Assembly: GCF_004664715.2 (NCBI RefSeq)
Contig: NC_051063.1
Location: 117,418,629 to 117,482,628, forward strand
DNA length: 64,000 bases
Direction of reading: 5' to 3'
Source of the DNA: Peromyscus leucopus
Lineage: Eukaryota; Chordata; Mammalia; Rodentia; Cricetidae
Numbering within the stretch: the stretch's first letter is position 1; every line of letters begins with the position of its first letter. The notes under the pieces were generated by a model. It was not told the DNA's origin. It was given only the letters and a program-made list of their open reading frames with translations, and searched no databases. Shown here piece after piece: positions 22,301-33,830 of this stretch. Position numbers and translations under genes: made by a program.

Positions 22301-22620
22301 AACACTGTTAGTAATTTTTCAATTAGAAAAAGGTAAGTGTGATAAATATATAAATGTATCTTCTTTTTTTTTTTTTTTTTGGTTTTTCGAGACAAGGTTT
22401 CTCTGTGTAGCTTTGCGCCTTTTCCTGGAACTCACTTTGTAGTCCAGGCTGGCCTCGAACTCACAGAGATCCGCTTGTTTCTGCCTCCGGAGTGCTGGGA
22501 TTAAAGGCGTGCGCCACCACCACCGGCCGGCTCTCTATTTCACTTTCTACAGAGGAAATTCCCAACCCTGTTAGTAATCTTTTAATTAGCAAAAATTAAA
22601 AATAAATAAAATGTAACTAT
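22301..22620. repeat. Diverged direct duplication flanking a B1
   Basis: Positions 22301-22360 and 22564-22620 share 'aac(a/c)ctgttagtaat', followed by 'tt(c/t)aattag' and an A-rich end. The B1 at 22364-22530 lies between them. Subtracting the B1 leaves a ~90-bp spacing, so an older tandem duplication was later interrupted. Confidence 0.7.
22364..22530 (-). repeat. B1 SINE, full length, young-looking
   Basis: Starts with a long polyT, then 'ggtttttcgagacaaggttt', 'gtagctttgcgccttttcct', 'gcctcgaactcacagagatc' and 'aaaggcgtgcgccacc'. Several CpGs survive, which suggests fairly recent insertion. Confidence 0.96.
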
Positions 22621-23004
22621 ATCCATTTTACCTACTACCAAGGTAAGAAGGAGCTGGAGCTTCTTTTTATTGTTGACTGTGCTTTCTACTACTCAATCAT
22701 CTTGTATTTCTTTTTACAATTAACTTTATAATAAACACTAATAACAAGGCATTATGAAGCAATGTTATTGTATTAATTTCATTAAATAACACTGTGCTGA
22801 ATCTATGCTTTGTAGGTCCCCTTTGATTTTTTTCACAAGTAGATGACTTCCATAACCAATTTCATTTTAGCTCTCTGCTGTATTTTATAGCATTTAATTA
22901 GCTCTTCCTTCTCATCATCTTCCCCTGATTTGGTTATGAGCCTTGTTCTTTTGCTTTGTGGTGATCTTATGTGAAAACATTTGGCATGTGTAATTATACA
23001 GTGC

Positions 23005-23007
<3 letters not shown>
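22621..23007. other. No recognised feature
   Basis: AT-rich sequence without a recognised element. Confidence 0.35.

Positions 23008-23052
<45 letters not shown>
23008..23052. repeat. (TA)n microsatellite
   Basis: About 22 uninterrupted TA units. Frames crossing it encode only Ile-Tyr repeats. Confidence 0.97.
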
Positions 23053-23055
<3 letters not shown>

Positions 23056-23221
23056 GCAATCTGTAGTAAAAAGTATTTTAGTTGGTACCTTACCGCTTTC
23101 CTCACACAAATGCACACATACACACTATCACTGGAAGAAATCACTATGAAAATTACCATTCTTTCTGTGTGTGGTGCTGTCTATATCTTTCCTCCACACC
23201 ATCCTCATAAAAATGCAGGAT

Positions 23222-23364
23222 AATAGGCCAGTGAGATGGGTTAGCTGATAAAGGTGCTGGCCACAGAGCCTGAAAACCTGCGTTTGATCCCTGGAAATCA
23301 CAGGGTGGAAGGAGAAAGTTGACTCCAGTAAAATGTTTTCTGACCTCCACAGATATGCTGTAGA
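23222..23364 (+). repeat. tRNA-derived B2/B3-superfamily SINE
   Basis: 'ggccagtgagatgggttagc' with 'gataaaggtgctggccacag' marks the head, then 'gggtggaaggagaaagttga' and 'tctgacctccacagatatgc'. It is followed directly by a (GT)n tail. Confidence 0.85.

Positions 23365-23416
<52 letters not shown>
23365..23416. repeat. (GT)n microsatellite
   Basis: About 26 uninterrupted units grown from the SINE tail on its left. Confidence 0.97.
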
Positions 23417-23419
<3 letters not shown>

Positions 23420-23534
23420 GAAATGACATAAAATATAAAGATGCTGGCTGTTAATAATTTTATAATAAACAAGTCACAACCCAGAGTTTATGAAACACTA
23501 ACAATATAATACATATTTGAAGCAAATGCTACAG

Positions 23535-23603
23535 TTCTATTTTAAATGCAAGAAAACTGAAACTGAGAGGAAGCAGGTTAACTTTCAAATGGAAAACTGG
23601 AGA
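23535..23603 (+). repeat. Possible MIR fragment
   Basis: 'aatgcaagaaaactgaaact' with 'gaggaagcaggttaactttc' resembles the MIR 'gaggaaactgaggc...ttaa' segment. Short and diverged. Confidence 0.4.
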
Positions 23604-23619
23604 CTACAAGTCAGTTCTT

Positions 23620-23769
23620 TTTTGATTTTTCGAGACAGGGTTTCTCTGTGTAGCTTTGAGCCTTTTCTGGAACTCACTTGGTAGTCCAGGCTGGCCTCGA
23701 ACTCACAGAGATCTACCTGGCTCTGCCTCCCGAGTGCTGGGATTAAAGGCGTGCACCACCACTGCCTGG
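23620..23769 (-). repeat. B1 SINE with 16-bp target duplication
   Basis: Full B1 in reverse sense with a short T-rich end. The 16-bp sequence 'ctacaagtcagttctt' is present exactly at 23604-23619 and 23770-23785, typical of L1-machinery insertion. Confidence 0.97.
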
Positions 23770-23799
23770 CTACAAGTCAGTTCTTACAGTCTTGATTTT

Positions 23800-23890
23800 A
23801 AGTAAGTGTACTGTGGTATATATACACAATGGAGTACTACTCAGCATTAAAAAACAATGACATCGTGATTTTGAGTAAAAGATGAGCTCT
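23800..23890 (+). mobile_element. L1 ORF2 3' fringe fragment
   Basis: 'tgtggtatatatacacaatg' and 'gagtactactcagcattaaa' match a well-known L1 segment near the ORF2 end. It stops abruptly after 'acatcgtga'. Confidence 0.75.
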
Positions 23891-24334
23891 TTTTTTGTTA
23901 TCCAGGTGAGGACCACAGTAAGACATTGGCACCATTTCCAATGGTTCAGTCTTCTGAGTTGCTTTCTCTATAGCACACACATTGTGCCTAGCTTGTCCTC
24001 ATTTACTGTCCTATCTGGCATCCATCAGTGGTCCTTGGTATTTCATTGTGATTTAACTCTTGCAGAAACAATTACCAAGTTCCTGTGAATTGTTCTTCAG
24101 TTTAACTTTATCTTTTTTTTTATGCTCTTAATATGACTTTCTTAATGTCTCACACTCAGACTATTACAGGTCTTTTATATTAGCTCGTTGAGATTTTCTA
24201 CAGTGTATTTGTATTGTATTTGCCTATCTCCCAACTCCTAGAAGTTCTCCAGTTTCCTGCCGACCCAACTCTGCATCCTCTTTTGTGATTTTAAACACAA
24301 AACTCTAATTTGTGCTGCCAAGATAATCTTGAAT
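23891..24334. other. No recognised feature
   Basis: Unassigned sequence between two L1 fragments. Confidence 0.35.
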
Positions 24335-24655
24335 ATGTGACCAAACAAGATATGTGGCCATCCACTGAAGTGTGGGTTTACCTATCAGGGGTTACTTCCT
24401 TAAAGAAAACTGATTCTACTTTTCCCAGAAACTATCAATTGTCAATAGCTCCTAAGGTATGGCTGTTACTTTATGCCCACTTTTATTCTCAATACTGGAT
24501 TTTATCTGGCTTAAGCTTGTACAGATCTTGTGCCTGATGTCGTAATTACTGTGAGTTCATATATGGAACTACCCTATTGGGTCCAGAAAACAATTTCTTT
24601 GCATTTTTTCCACTGCCTTTGTCTCTTACATCTTTGGCAGCAGATTATTAACACA
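24335..24655 (-). mobile_element. L1 (Lx-like) 3' UTR fragment, antisense
   Basis: 'ggccatccactgaagtgtgg', 'aactatcaattgtcaatagc' and 'ttactgtgagttcatat' parallel the antisense 3' UTR at 1500-1760, more diverged. Confidence 0.65.
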
Positions 24656-24854
24656 GAGAACCACAGTGGGCAAAGATACTAACAATAAGAGACTGAGGAA
24701 TTCTCAAACTGGAACTGGGAATCTATATCACTTCCTCTCCCCACAAGGTTCAGAGATCATTGTGGAAAATAACTTATGTGTTACAAATCTTTATAAAGAT
24801 AATACATGCCATTTGATCAAGAAAAGTATAATCCACCAGGGGTCACATTTTTAA
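24656..24854. other. No recognised feature
   Basis: Short unassigned spacer between two minus-strand L1 segments. Confidence 0.3.
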
Positions 24855-26757
24855 AATATTAATTTAAAAATATTGCATCATGTATTGCATCCTGATGGCA
24901 GTTTCCACTCTCTCCTCTCTTCCTCTCCTACAAGTCCCTCCCCACCACATCCCCTCTCCCACAGATCCATTCCTCCTCCTTTCCCTTCAGAAAAGACAGA
25001 CCTTCCAGGAATATCAGCCAAACATGGCATGTCATGTTATAATAAAACTAGGCACATCCCCTCATATAAAAGCTGGATGAGGCAACCCAGTAAGAGGAAA
25101 AGGGTCCCAAAAGCAGTCCCCATGTCACTGTTAGGAGTCCCATAGAAACAACAAGATACACAATAGTAACATTTATGCAAAGGACATAGGTCAGACTCAT
25201 ACAGGCTCCCCAAATGTCAATTGAATCTCTTTGAGTCCATATGAGTCCTGGTTAATTGATTATGTAGGTCATTTTCTCATAGTGCCTTGACCCTTCTGGC
25301 TTCTACATTCCTTCCTTGCCCTCATCTGTACCTGAGTTCTGCTTAATGTTTGGCTTGTGTCTCTGCATCTTCTCCATCATTTGCTGGATGAAGCCTCTCT
25401 GATGCTGATGATGATTATGACTCCAGTCTACAAATATAGCAGAGCATCATTAAGAATAATTTCATTGACTTTTTTTTCAGAACTTGTTTGGTTCTATCTA
25501 GACTCTGGTTCCTGGCCATCCAGGCAATATCTGGCATGGGCTCCTTCTCATGGCATCGGTTTCAATTTGGATCAGTCATTGGTTGGCCACTCCCACAAGT
25601 TCTATTCCTACTTTACCCCAGCATATCTTGAAGATTGGACTAATTGTAGGTGGAAGGTTTTGTGGCTGGAATGGTGTCCTAACCCTTCCACTGGAAGACT
25701 TGCCTGGATACAGAAGATGGCCAGTTCAGTTCCATATCCTTCATTACTAAAAATATTCACTAGGGTCATCCCCATGAATTCCTGGGAGTTTCCATTGCAC
25801 TAGGTTTCTACCTCGTCTATGAAATGCCTCATGATTCCAGTTGTCTTCCTACCCCACCCCCACCTAATCCATCATGTTCCTATCCCCATCTGCCCTAGTC
25901 TACTCATGAAATTAATTTATTTTCCCTTTCCAGGGAGATCCAAGCATATCACCTTGGACCTTCCTTGTTGTTTAGCCTCTCTGGTTCTGTGTATTATAGC
26001 ATAGTTATCCTTTATTTCACAGCTAATAGCCAGTTTTACGTGAATACACACCATGTTTGTCTTTTTGGGTTTGAGTTACCTAGCTCAGGATGAATTTTTT
26101 CTAGTTCCATCCATTTGCCTGCAAATTTTATGATGTTATTTTAACAGTTGAGTAATGCTCCTTTGTGTAAATGTACCACATTTTCTTTATCCATTTTTTA
26201 AGTTGAGGGACATCTAGGTTGTTTCAAGTTTCTGGCTATTATTAATAAAGCTATGAACAGAGTTGAGCAAGTATTCTTGTGGTAGGATGGAGCATCCTTT
26301 AGCTATATACCCAGAAGTGGTATAACTGGGTCTTGAGATCAATTCCCAATTTTCAGAGGAACTGCCATATTGACTTTCAATGTGGCTGTAAAGTTCGCAC
26401 TCCCACCAGCAATGGAAGAGTGCTCCCCTTGCTCTGCAACCTCGACAGCATGAACTGCCACTTGTAGTTTTGATCTTAGCCATTCTGACAGTTGTAAGAT
26501 GGAATGTCAGAGTTCATTTGATTTGCATTTCCCTAATGGTTAAGGATGTTGAACATTTCTTTAAGTGTTTCTCTACCATTTGAGTTTCTTCTGTTGAGAA
26601 GTCTCTGTTTAGTTCTGTACCCAATTTTTAAATTGTATTATTTGGTTTGTTGATGTCCAATTTCTTGAGTTCTTTATTTATTTTGGATATTAACCCTCTG
26701 TTGGATATAGGGTTAGTGAATTTTTTTCCATTAGGCAGACTGCCATTTTGCAGAATT
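24855..26757 (-). mobile_element. 5'-truncated L1, antisense: ORF2 C-terminus and 3' UTR
   Basis: The left end is A/T-rich, then 3' UTR text ('ccaaacatggcatgtcatgt', 'tggatgaggcaacccagtaa', 'actgttaggagtcccatag'). From about 26040 to 26757 the reverse complement is the ORF2 C-terminal region ('ctatgaacagagttgagcaa', 'atacccagaagtggtataac', 'gccattctgacagttgtaag', 'ttgatttgcatttccctaat'). Stops and shifts make it inactive. It is cut off at 26757 on the 5' side, the usual pattern for truncated L1. A 148-codon open frame at 25357-25803 on the + strand is antisense to this element. Confidence 0.9.
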
Positions 26758-27059
26758 TACAGCTCTCTAACTTTATGCTACTTCTATGGGTAGCATAGAA
26801 GTGTGTGTGACATCAAGATTAGTTACATGTATTTTTTTCAAGTGTCTCAAACAAACAAAAAACAGATCAATGAAAATAATCACAGTTTTAAGTCAAAGGG
26901 AACAAATGGTATCCTGAAAATAAGATGTGAGAGCAAAGAAAAAACATGGAAAATTAAAACTCTGCATCTTGTGTATGTGTATATATGTGTACATGTTCTT
27001 ATGTGTGGATATCTGTGTGCAAGTATGAATGGAAGCCAGAAGTCAACATTTTAATCTTC
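26758..27059. other. No recognised feature
   Basis: AT-rich sequence with a short TG-rich patch near 26976-27020. Confidence 0.35.
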
Positions 27060-27290
27060 CAGTGGAATTTTGAGACAGGGTCTTTCACTGAAACTGAAGG
27101 TTGCTGATTGGCTGGACATGGTGATCACCAAGCCCCAGGGCCTGTCTCTTCTACCTCAGGACTTAGATTACAGGTGTGCATCACCACACTTGACTTTTAT
27201 GTGAGCAATTGGTATATAAACTTAGGGCCTCATGCTTGTACAGTAAGAATTCTACCAACAAAACCATGTGCCTAGTCTTCTAGTATCTTC
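27060..27290 (-). repeat. Composite rodent SINE (7SL-like plus tRNA-like)
   Basis: 'ttttgagacagggtctttca', 'gctgattggctggacatggt', 'accaagccccagggcctgtc', 'ttacaggtgtgcatcaccac' and then an ID-like end, 'cttagggcctcatgcttgta'. The best preserved of three copies in the window. Confidence 0.7.
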
Positions 27291-28259
27291 AAGAGCAATA
27301 AAATTCTAGGGAGAGATATTCTAATCAATATTTTAGGAGAGGAAATATTAAAGATAAAGAACATGAATTCAATCATGTATAAAAAGATGTGGGAAAGTTA
27401 CTTCAGTTCAGATCGAAACTAATTGGCAAGGTTAACTACATAGCTCTCTATTGTTACCCTTTGAATTTAGTTCAACTTCTACCTGAGACAGATCAATAAT
27501 AGATGCAGTGATCTCTGACAAACTCAGCTTAGAATATGAAATCACTTGGCATTGTTATGGAATATGGCAGAGGATAGCAAACCCAGCTAAAATGGTCTGG
27601 GCAAGCATTCTTGCAAATGTGCATGATATTTTAATGGAAATTCGATGTCCACAATACTGACTTCATATGTGCACTCACATTACCATGACAACCAGGAGCT
27701 CTCTATAGTTCACTGTGGAATAATGATTTGCTTATGCCTGAACATTTAACATAACAGTTTTTCATCCCACTAACAAAAATTAAATTGAAAAAAAACCTTA
27801 AGCCAAATTTGACTTAAAGGAGTAAACATGTTTCTGAAAATAAACATCTAAAATAATTGCTGGTTGCATTTTCTTCTTAATTCTGAGACTAACTCGAAGG
27901 ATATGTTAGTGTAGCAAAGTCTTGACCATGAATGTTTTTGGTGATCTTCTTAAGTGAAGATGACTTTGCAGCATGAACTTGAATAATAATCACAGCCAGG
28001 GCCGTGCTGGAAGCATTTAGCCGGCAACTGCTTCTCTGGGAAAGGAGAAATGCAAGCCTGGTCAATTAATTACATCTCTACACAAAATCTCTCCTGGAAG
28101 ACTTCTTGTTTTCAATTCCTGCCACATCAGTGACACATTATTGAGGAGTAAATCACATCCAATAAACACTTATCATTTTATCTGATGCTTTGCCTTCCTT
28201 CTGTTGGCTCCACATAAGCAACTGCCAGGTATTGTCATAATTTGAAAGGACCCCAATCA
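27291..28259. other. No recognised feature
   Basis: About 1 kb of low-repeat sequence. No gene signal. Confidence 0.4.
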
Positions 28260-28318
28260 ATCTTTCTCTCCCTTCTCTCTGTCTTTCTCTGTGTCTCAGT
28301 CTCTGTCTCTCTCTCTCA
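28260..28318. repeat. CT-rich low-complexity tract
   Basis: Imperfect TCTCTC and TCTGTC units. A minus-strand frame across it is Arg/Glu-rich only because of the GA repeats. Confidence 0.9.
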
Positions 28319-28785
28319 CCTGAAACTGACCAGGTTGATAGGCACATGAAGAATTATTGTGGCATTTTATATTCCCAGAGTTCTTTCTCCGTAACCACTA
28401 AAGATGCTGCTGAAACGAAGCTACATCCTTGGGGCTGAAGCCTTTCATGGGGGAATGAGTAATGAGAGCCAGGTATGATCTCAGTTATCTAACATAGGAA
28501 TGGAAACAAAAAGACTTGAGGGAGAAAGGGCTGACCGTGCTGTCTCTACACTGAAGGAAGTTCTACTTCATATGGTCTGGGAAAGATAGGGGGGAGCCAA
28601 AAGAAAGTAGACTTTCAAGTACAGAAACTAACATTTTTGAGAACTTCTGTTTCCAAAAGGGCTTGGGGTCTTAATGTAAGTTCTATTTGTTCTTTTCCTC
28701 AGCTCCAGAATCCAAAGCAGTCATGCACCTTGCTTCCTGTATTTGTAAATAAGTTATATTTTATTATTTATTTTATTTTATTTCA
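28319..28785. other. No recognised feature
   Basis: Unassigned. A T/A-rich patch near 28757-28785 leads into the next SINE. Confidence 0.35.
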
Positions 28786-28976
28786 TGTGATGTGTATGGA
28801 ACTTTTGCCTGAATGCTTGTCTGAGCACTTCTTTTGTGTCCAGTGCCTGCAGAGACCAGGAAAAGGTGTCTAATTCCCTGGAACTGGGGTTACAGACAGC
28901 ATTGCTAGGAATCAAATCTGTCCCTTTGGAAAAGCAGCCAGTGCTCTTCACGACTAAGCCATCTCTCCAGATCCTG
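28786..28976 (-). repeat. B3-type SINE
   Basis: 'atgcttgtctgagcacttct', 'cctggaactggggttacaga', 'aagcagccagtgctcttcac' and 'taagccatctctccag' are the reverse complement of a B3 element, head on the right. Confidence 0.88.
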
Positions 28977-29439
28977 GAAGTCAGTAATCTTGTAGCCTGG
29001 ATGAAGCCACAAGAGACAGCTCTTCTTTCTCTAAATCAAAACATTCTTTTTTTTTTATTTTTACTCAAGTTGCTCCTTAGTTACAGGCACTGTTTTGGCT
29101 GAGAGTGAATGAACATTACTAATTGACAAAACTTTTGCTATGTAAAGACACAACCTTATTAAGCAAATTAAATCAGTCACAGAAAGAAAAACGTTATTTT
29201 CTGTCATTTGAAAGGCCTTGACTTGAAAGATACCTGAATTCATGTATGTGCAGATGACTTGAAAGCAGAGCCGAATCTCTCTAGGGAACAAAGCAGAAAA
29301 GAGAAGAGGATAGAGGCTGTGAAATACACTCTGACTATGCCCTGTACTATGTGTTTACACAAAAATGGCCTTGCATAGATTTCTATAATAACTTTAAAAA
29401 CATTAAGAGACCTTCCTTAATGATTAATGACAGCTCTAT
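28977..29439. other. No recognised feature
   Basis: Unassigned AT-rich sequence. Confidence 0.35.
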
Positions 29440-29620
29440 TAATCCCACAAAATTTATACTGATGCTCACATTTATGAGATGGGGAAACAAAACTGTGGAG
29501 AAGTTGGGTACATGGTGAAGGATAATTCATTAATCTGTGGTTGATTACCTAATCTATTATGTCTATTTTCAAAACCTGACTCTGCTCTTTCTACTGTACT
29601 ATGCATTCTAAGTCTGAATC
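29440..29620 (+). repeat. MIR-like ancient SINE
   Basis: 'tttatgagatggggaaacaa' with later 'ctgactctgctctttctact' and 'gtactatgcattct' correspond to the MIR core-to-3' region. Heavily diverged. Confidence 0.5.
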
Positions 29621-29639
29621 TTTGGTAACTAAGTGAGAG

Positions 29640-30140
29640 GTTGGAAGTGAATGAATAAATGGAATAAAACAGGAACAGACATGACTTCTTCTAGGTATGG
29701 TGGAAGAGAAAGTTTACTGTAGGTAAAAGGGAGAGCATAACCAGAATCATGGACACCTAGGAGAAACCAGAGTGGACATGAACAGACCGAACTGGGCCAT
29801 GTGAGAAGACAGGGGAGGGGAGAAAGGAGAGAAGCCACTGACCAAGAGGGACAGCCTGGGTCAGAGGTTAGCCAAGAGAGTAGACAAAAAGGACCAGGTA
29901 ACCAAAATGGTTGGATTAGATAAAGAAGGTAGCGTGGAAGGGCAGCCCAGCTGCTAGACTGAAGATATTTAGGGTAGAGACTGGGGTATGCCAGTCATAT
30001 TCTTTAACAGGTAGAGACTGAGGGATGCTGGGAGAACCTGGTGGCCAGGTCCACTTTGATATGTTAACTGGTGGTGATATGTCCACCAGTTCCAGGTTTG
30101 AGGCCTAACAGGAATAAATTGTACTCTTACTATAGGTGTT
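29640..30140. repeat. Rodent interspersed repeat, LTR-like, unassigned
   Basis: 'ccaggtaaccaaaatggttg', 'gactgagggatgctgggaga', 'acctggtggccaggtccact' and 'ttgaggcctaacagg' belong to a recurring rodent repeat. Edges and class are uncertain. Confidence 0.55.
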
Positions 30141-31142
30141 ACTGCCTACATGTAGATAATTACCTATAGCTCAGAAGCCATCAATAATGCCTATTTCCCC
30201 TGTCCCATACTATAAAATAGCTTTCATTATACTTTAGAGTAAGCCAGGGTAGTATTTTGAGAAGGCATTTATTATTCTAATGTCTATGGCGGGCCCATTT
30301 TTCACCCCATGTAGCTCTTTTCATAAATGTCTCTAAAGGATTCTCTCAGACATTCTATATATAATGATTGATGATATATACTACTTTACATTCCTCTCTT
30401 TGATTGCCAAGCTCTTGGCTTAGAATAAGCTTTCTACATTCTAGAAGCCATTCACTAGGTATGTGAAATGTACACCTCTCTTAATTTTACTAGTTTCACA
30501 AATCTGATAGAATGATGATTATTTACCAATACAAACAAGGCAAGGTTACAGGTTTTCAGCCAGGATTAAACAAACAACTCAGAAAACAATATGAAACAGT
30601 GGCTATGATCATTCCTTAACCTTGACCCATCACAGAAACTAGTACAGTTGTCCTTTAACAGCCAAGAAGTGACGTACTTGAATTCATATATGACTAGGGG
30701 TTGAGGGTCAGCAGTCAGGTGACATCTTGAAAAATCTTTGGTTAAAAACTGAACTGCCTGAGAGCCTGAAATTAGAGAACATTCACAGGTGAGGAACCTA
30801 AATTTGACTTGTCACACCTCATCGGTAAAAGAAAGGGAGCTGTGGAAAACAGGAAGTCAGGGGCAATGAGACTCTCATGATTGACTCAGGCTGGGATGTG
30901 CATAAGAAAGATAGCCTCAATCTCAAGGCTCATCTCATCTACTGAGAATAATTGTGGAGTTTCTTATCTCTGAGCCTGAGGAGTGGTGTATCAAATTTTG
31001 CAGTTACCAATCTGTTGTTCAGTGCTTCAGGGTCTGAGAACTCTGAAGTTTCTGCAATATACTTGATATTTATGATTTCATCTGCATATTTTCTCTCATA
31101 TGTAAAACCTGGATTTAAAAATACTTGAAGGTATATGACAAT
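30141..31142. other. No recognised feature
   Basis: About 1 kb of unassigned sequence without coding signal. Confidence 0.4.
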
Positions 31143-31169
31143 GTGTGTGTGTGTGTGTGTATGTGTGTG

Positions 31170-31202
<33 letters not shown>

Positions 31203-31230
31203 GTATGTGTGTGTGTCTCTCTGTGTGTGA
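31143..31230. repeat. (TG)n microsatellite, imperfect
   Basis: TG runs broken by TATG, TCTG, GGTG and TCTC interruptions. Confidence 0.95.
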
Positions 31231-31239
31231 TTTTAGGCT

Positions 31240-31430
31240 GTGAAGCTATAAAGGAGAGATGAGTCAAAGACATCTTAAGGGATGCATAAATGGGGTAAAA
31301 TGGAAAATATGTAATATGAAAACAGAAAGCTGAATCATGGGGGAAGAAAGGGAAGCCATTGCACGGAGGTGATAGAGAAAGGAAGAAAGGGAGAGGAATG
31401 AGTGAAAACAAACCATGCATGCCTTGATGA
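31240..31430 (+). mobile_element. L1 3' UTR fragment
   Basis: 'gaaaatatgtaatatgaaaa' and 'cagaaagctgaatcatgggg' followed by purine-rich text, paralleling the 3' UTR at 13490-13590. Confidence 0.55.
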
Positions 31431-31559
31431 AATTCATTATTTTGTAGGCTACCCTAGAAAATCAATACAATGGGAAATATATTTTCACTCTAATTAGTCT
31501 GGTGATCATTAATAAACATAGTCATTACCTTCATTGAGGACACTTTTCTTCGCAATAGA

Positions 31560-32155
31560 CAGAGACCATTACAGAAAACCAGGTACAATCAAAATGTTGA
31601 GTTGTGATGCCCAGTCCCAGTAGATACATCTATAAAGCACTCCCACACTTAAAACTCCAGGACCATTGCAGAAGACAGGGCAAACAATTTTAAGAGCCAG
31701 AGAATCTATGAATTTGCTGTGAGATTGTTTCTCCCAGTAATGTCAGAATCTACAGCCATAAAGTCTCACCAACATGACTGTCTAAACCTGAGCTGAGCAA
31801 GGACACCTATAATAGACACACTGAAGTGGAAGGGGAAAGCCAGGAGGCCTCAACCCTATACAAAGAACTACAGGCCACTAAAAAAATGCTGAGTATGGAA
31901 GAAATTGTCTTCCCCAGGGAAAAGTATACCATTTGGCTATCCAATGCCAAGTGGTCATCCCTAAAAACACACATACTAGTAATATACAGATTAAGAAGTT
32001 TTTATTTAGGAATATACACATACATGTATTAATGAAAAAAGCCATGAATTTGAAAAACTACATGAGGGATATATGGAAGGCTTTAGAGGGAGGAAAGAGC
32101 AGGTGGAAATTGTATAATTATATTATGATCTTGAAAAATGAAAGAAATAATTAAA
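31560..32155 (+). mobile_element. L1 (Lx-like) 3' UTR end
   Basis: 'gtagatacatctataaagca', 'tacaaagaactacaggccac', 'gtcttccccagggaaaagta', 'gctatccaatgccaagtggt' and the terminal 'tgtataattatattatgatc' with an A-rich tail. ORF2 is absent. Confidence 0.8.
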
Positions 32156-33187
32156 AGCTAAGTAAATAACTGCACAATCACCAAATATCAGACCTACAAA
32201 GAACAAAACAGAATCAGAAAGAAAAATAATGGGCTCACAGTGGGAAACTTTCCTAAGGAATTACATTGAGGCCTAAAAACAGTGCAAGAGGTAAACACTG
32301 CTCTCTGGTACATATTTAACAGCTTGGGTCCTGTGGGGAAAAATGGCCTGGTTTTTAATGGTAGTTGATCTGTGTTATAAATACTTCTGCTTTCTTCTAT
32401 TTCAAACAGCTAAAGTGATGTCAGCACACTTGGATTTAGGGAACTTCATGAACATCGGATTTTGTTTGGTTGTTTGTTTCTTCCCTGTTTTTCAAATAAC
32501 AAAAGAAAAAACCTAAGAAGCATCAGACTCAGATAATAGACAAAAATAGCATAATAAACAGATAGTGATAAAGTAAGGCTTAAACATTTATGTCCTCTAT
32601 GTTAAATTTAATTACTAAAAATTTATATAGATTTAATTTTAAAATACAAATAATTGTTGTATTTAGCAGCTATGTCTGAAAAATTTTTAATTGACTCATG
32701 CATTAGTTTGAGCTGGAAAGTAAATTAGAGCTGGAAGAAGTGCTATTCAATGGATATGATGCATGAGAAGCTTCTGAACTGAGAAGGGGGCCATTGTATT
32801 AAACCATTAACAGCAGTCCCACCATAATATTTAATGTCTGTTACAGGTATCACTGTTAGAGAAGACGAAGCCTTTTGTCCTAGGAGGTCAGTTAGGGACT
32901 AGGATGAATATCAATCTAACAACTAGCATTTTCATAGGAAAAAGGCAATTTGGACAAAGACCCAGGGATGATTCATGTGTGACTTAGTGAGCTAAATGAG
33001 CAAGATACATTTTCAATGATCTCGTGGCCCTAATAGACAAATGAAGAACTAATACAGCTTACATGGTTCATGAAAAAAGATTTCTATTTAATTTTTATTG
33101 ACACATAAGATAGAGAATGAAAGAAAGTGATAGCTACATAGAAATTTGAGTGCAACTCTGACTAAATAGATGCAAAACTCTGATATT
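32156..33187. other. No recognised feature
   Basis: About 1 kb of AT-rich sequence. Nothing recognised. Confidence 0.4.
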
Positions 33188-33227
33188 GTTATTATTATTA
33201 TTATTATTATATTATTATTATTATTAC
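33188..33227. repeat. (TTA)n trinucleotide repeat
   Basis: About 13 TTA units with one phase slip near 33210. Confidence 0.95.
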
Positions 33228-33479
33228 ATCAGAAAAATATTCCTCTTCCTGTTAGCTTTATGAACATGAGAAATCTATATTACTATCCAGAATATGACTC
33301 ATTGGCATTGATAGCTAGAAGAAGTCTATATGTCAAAGCCTAGACTTATTAAGATGGAACTAAAAGTAATAATAGTGACAATAATTACTGCTGCTATTAC
33401 ACAAAGCATAATGAGCAAATGTATTTCTTCACACCTTGGATTAAAGTATAGAGAGTTCTTTATTCTATACTTCATAGTA

Positions 33480-33830
33480 ACATTCCTCATTTACTCTTAG
33501 CAAATATCTCCTCAGCTGACATTCTGTACCTGCCACAGTAATGGGTTCTGGGGTCACACAGTAACAAAGAAAAAGGCCTTGCTTTCATGGAACTTACAAC
33601 TTCATGGGTGACACTGACTGTAAACAAGCCCACATGTGGGATTACAGATGGCAGTAAGTGCAATAGAGAAAAACAGAGCAGAGTGTGAGGGGCAGGGGGG
33701 TTACCAGGTGTCTTTGCCACTTTGCACAAGGTGATCTGGAGCACGGTAACTTAGAGAGTGGAAAGGAGAGGATCATGTAGATATCTGAAAGAAGATCACT
33801 TCTGGCAGAGGGAAGAACTCCAAATATTTT
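33480..33830 (-). repeat. L2 LINE 3' region, ancient
   Basis: 'gtaatgggttctggggtcac', 'gccttgctttcatggaactt', 'gactgtaaacaagcc' and 'gcagtaagtgcaatagagaa' match the reverse complement of the L2 3' end. Such a relic indicates old sequence here. Confidence 0.65.

Noticed and set aside
22301..22620. Flanking duplications as the B1 target duplication
   Set aside because: They are too long, too diverged and do not abut the B1 ends.
22833..23472. Minus-strand frames of 66-114 codons with Ile-Tyr or His-Thr runs
   Set aside because: They are translations of the TA and GT microsatellites and of a SINE.
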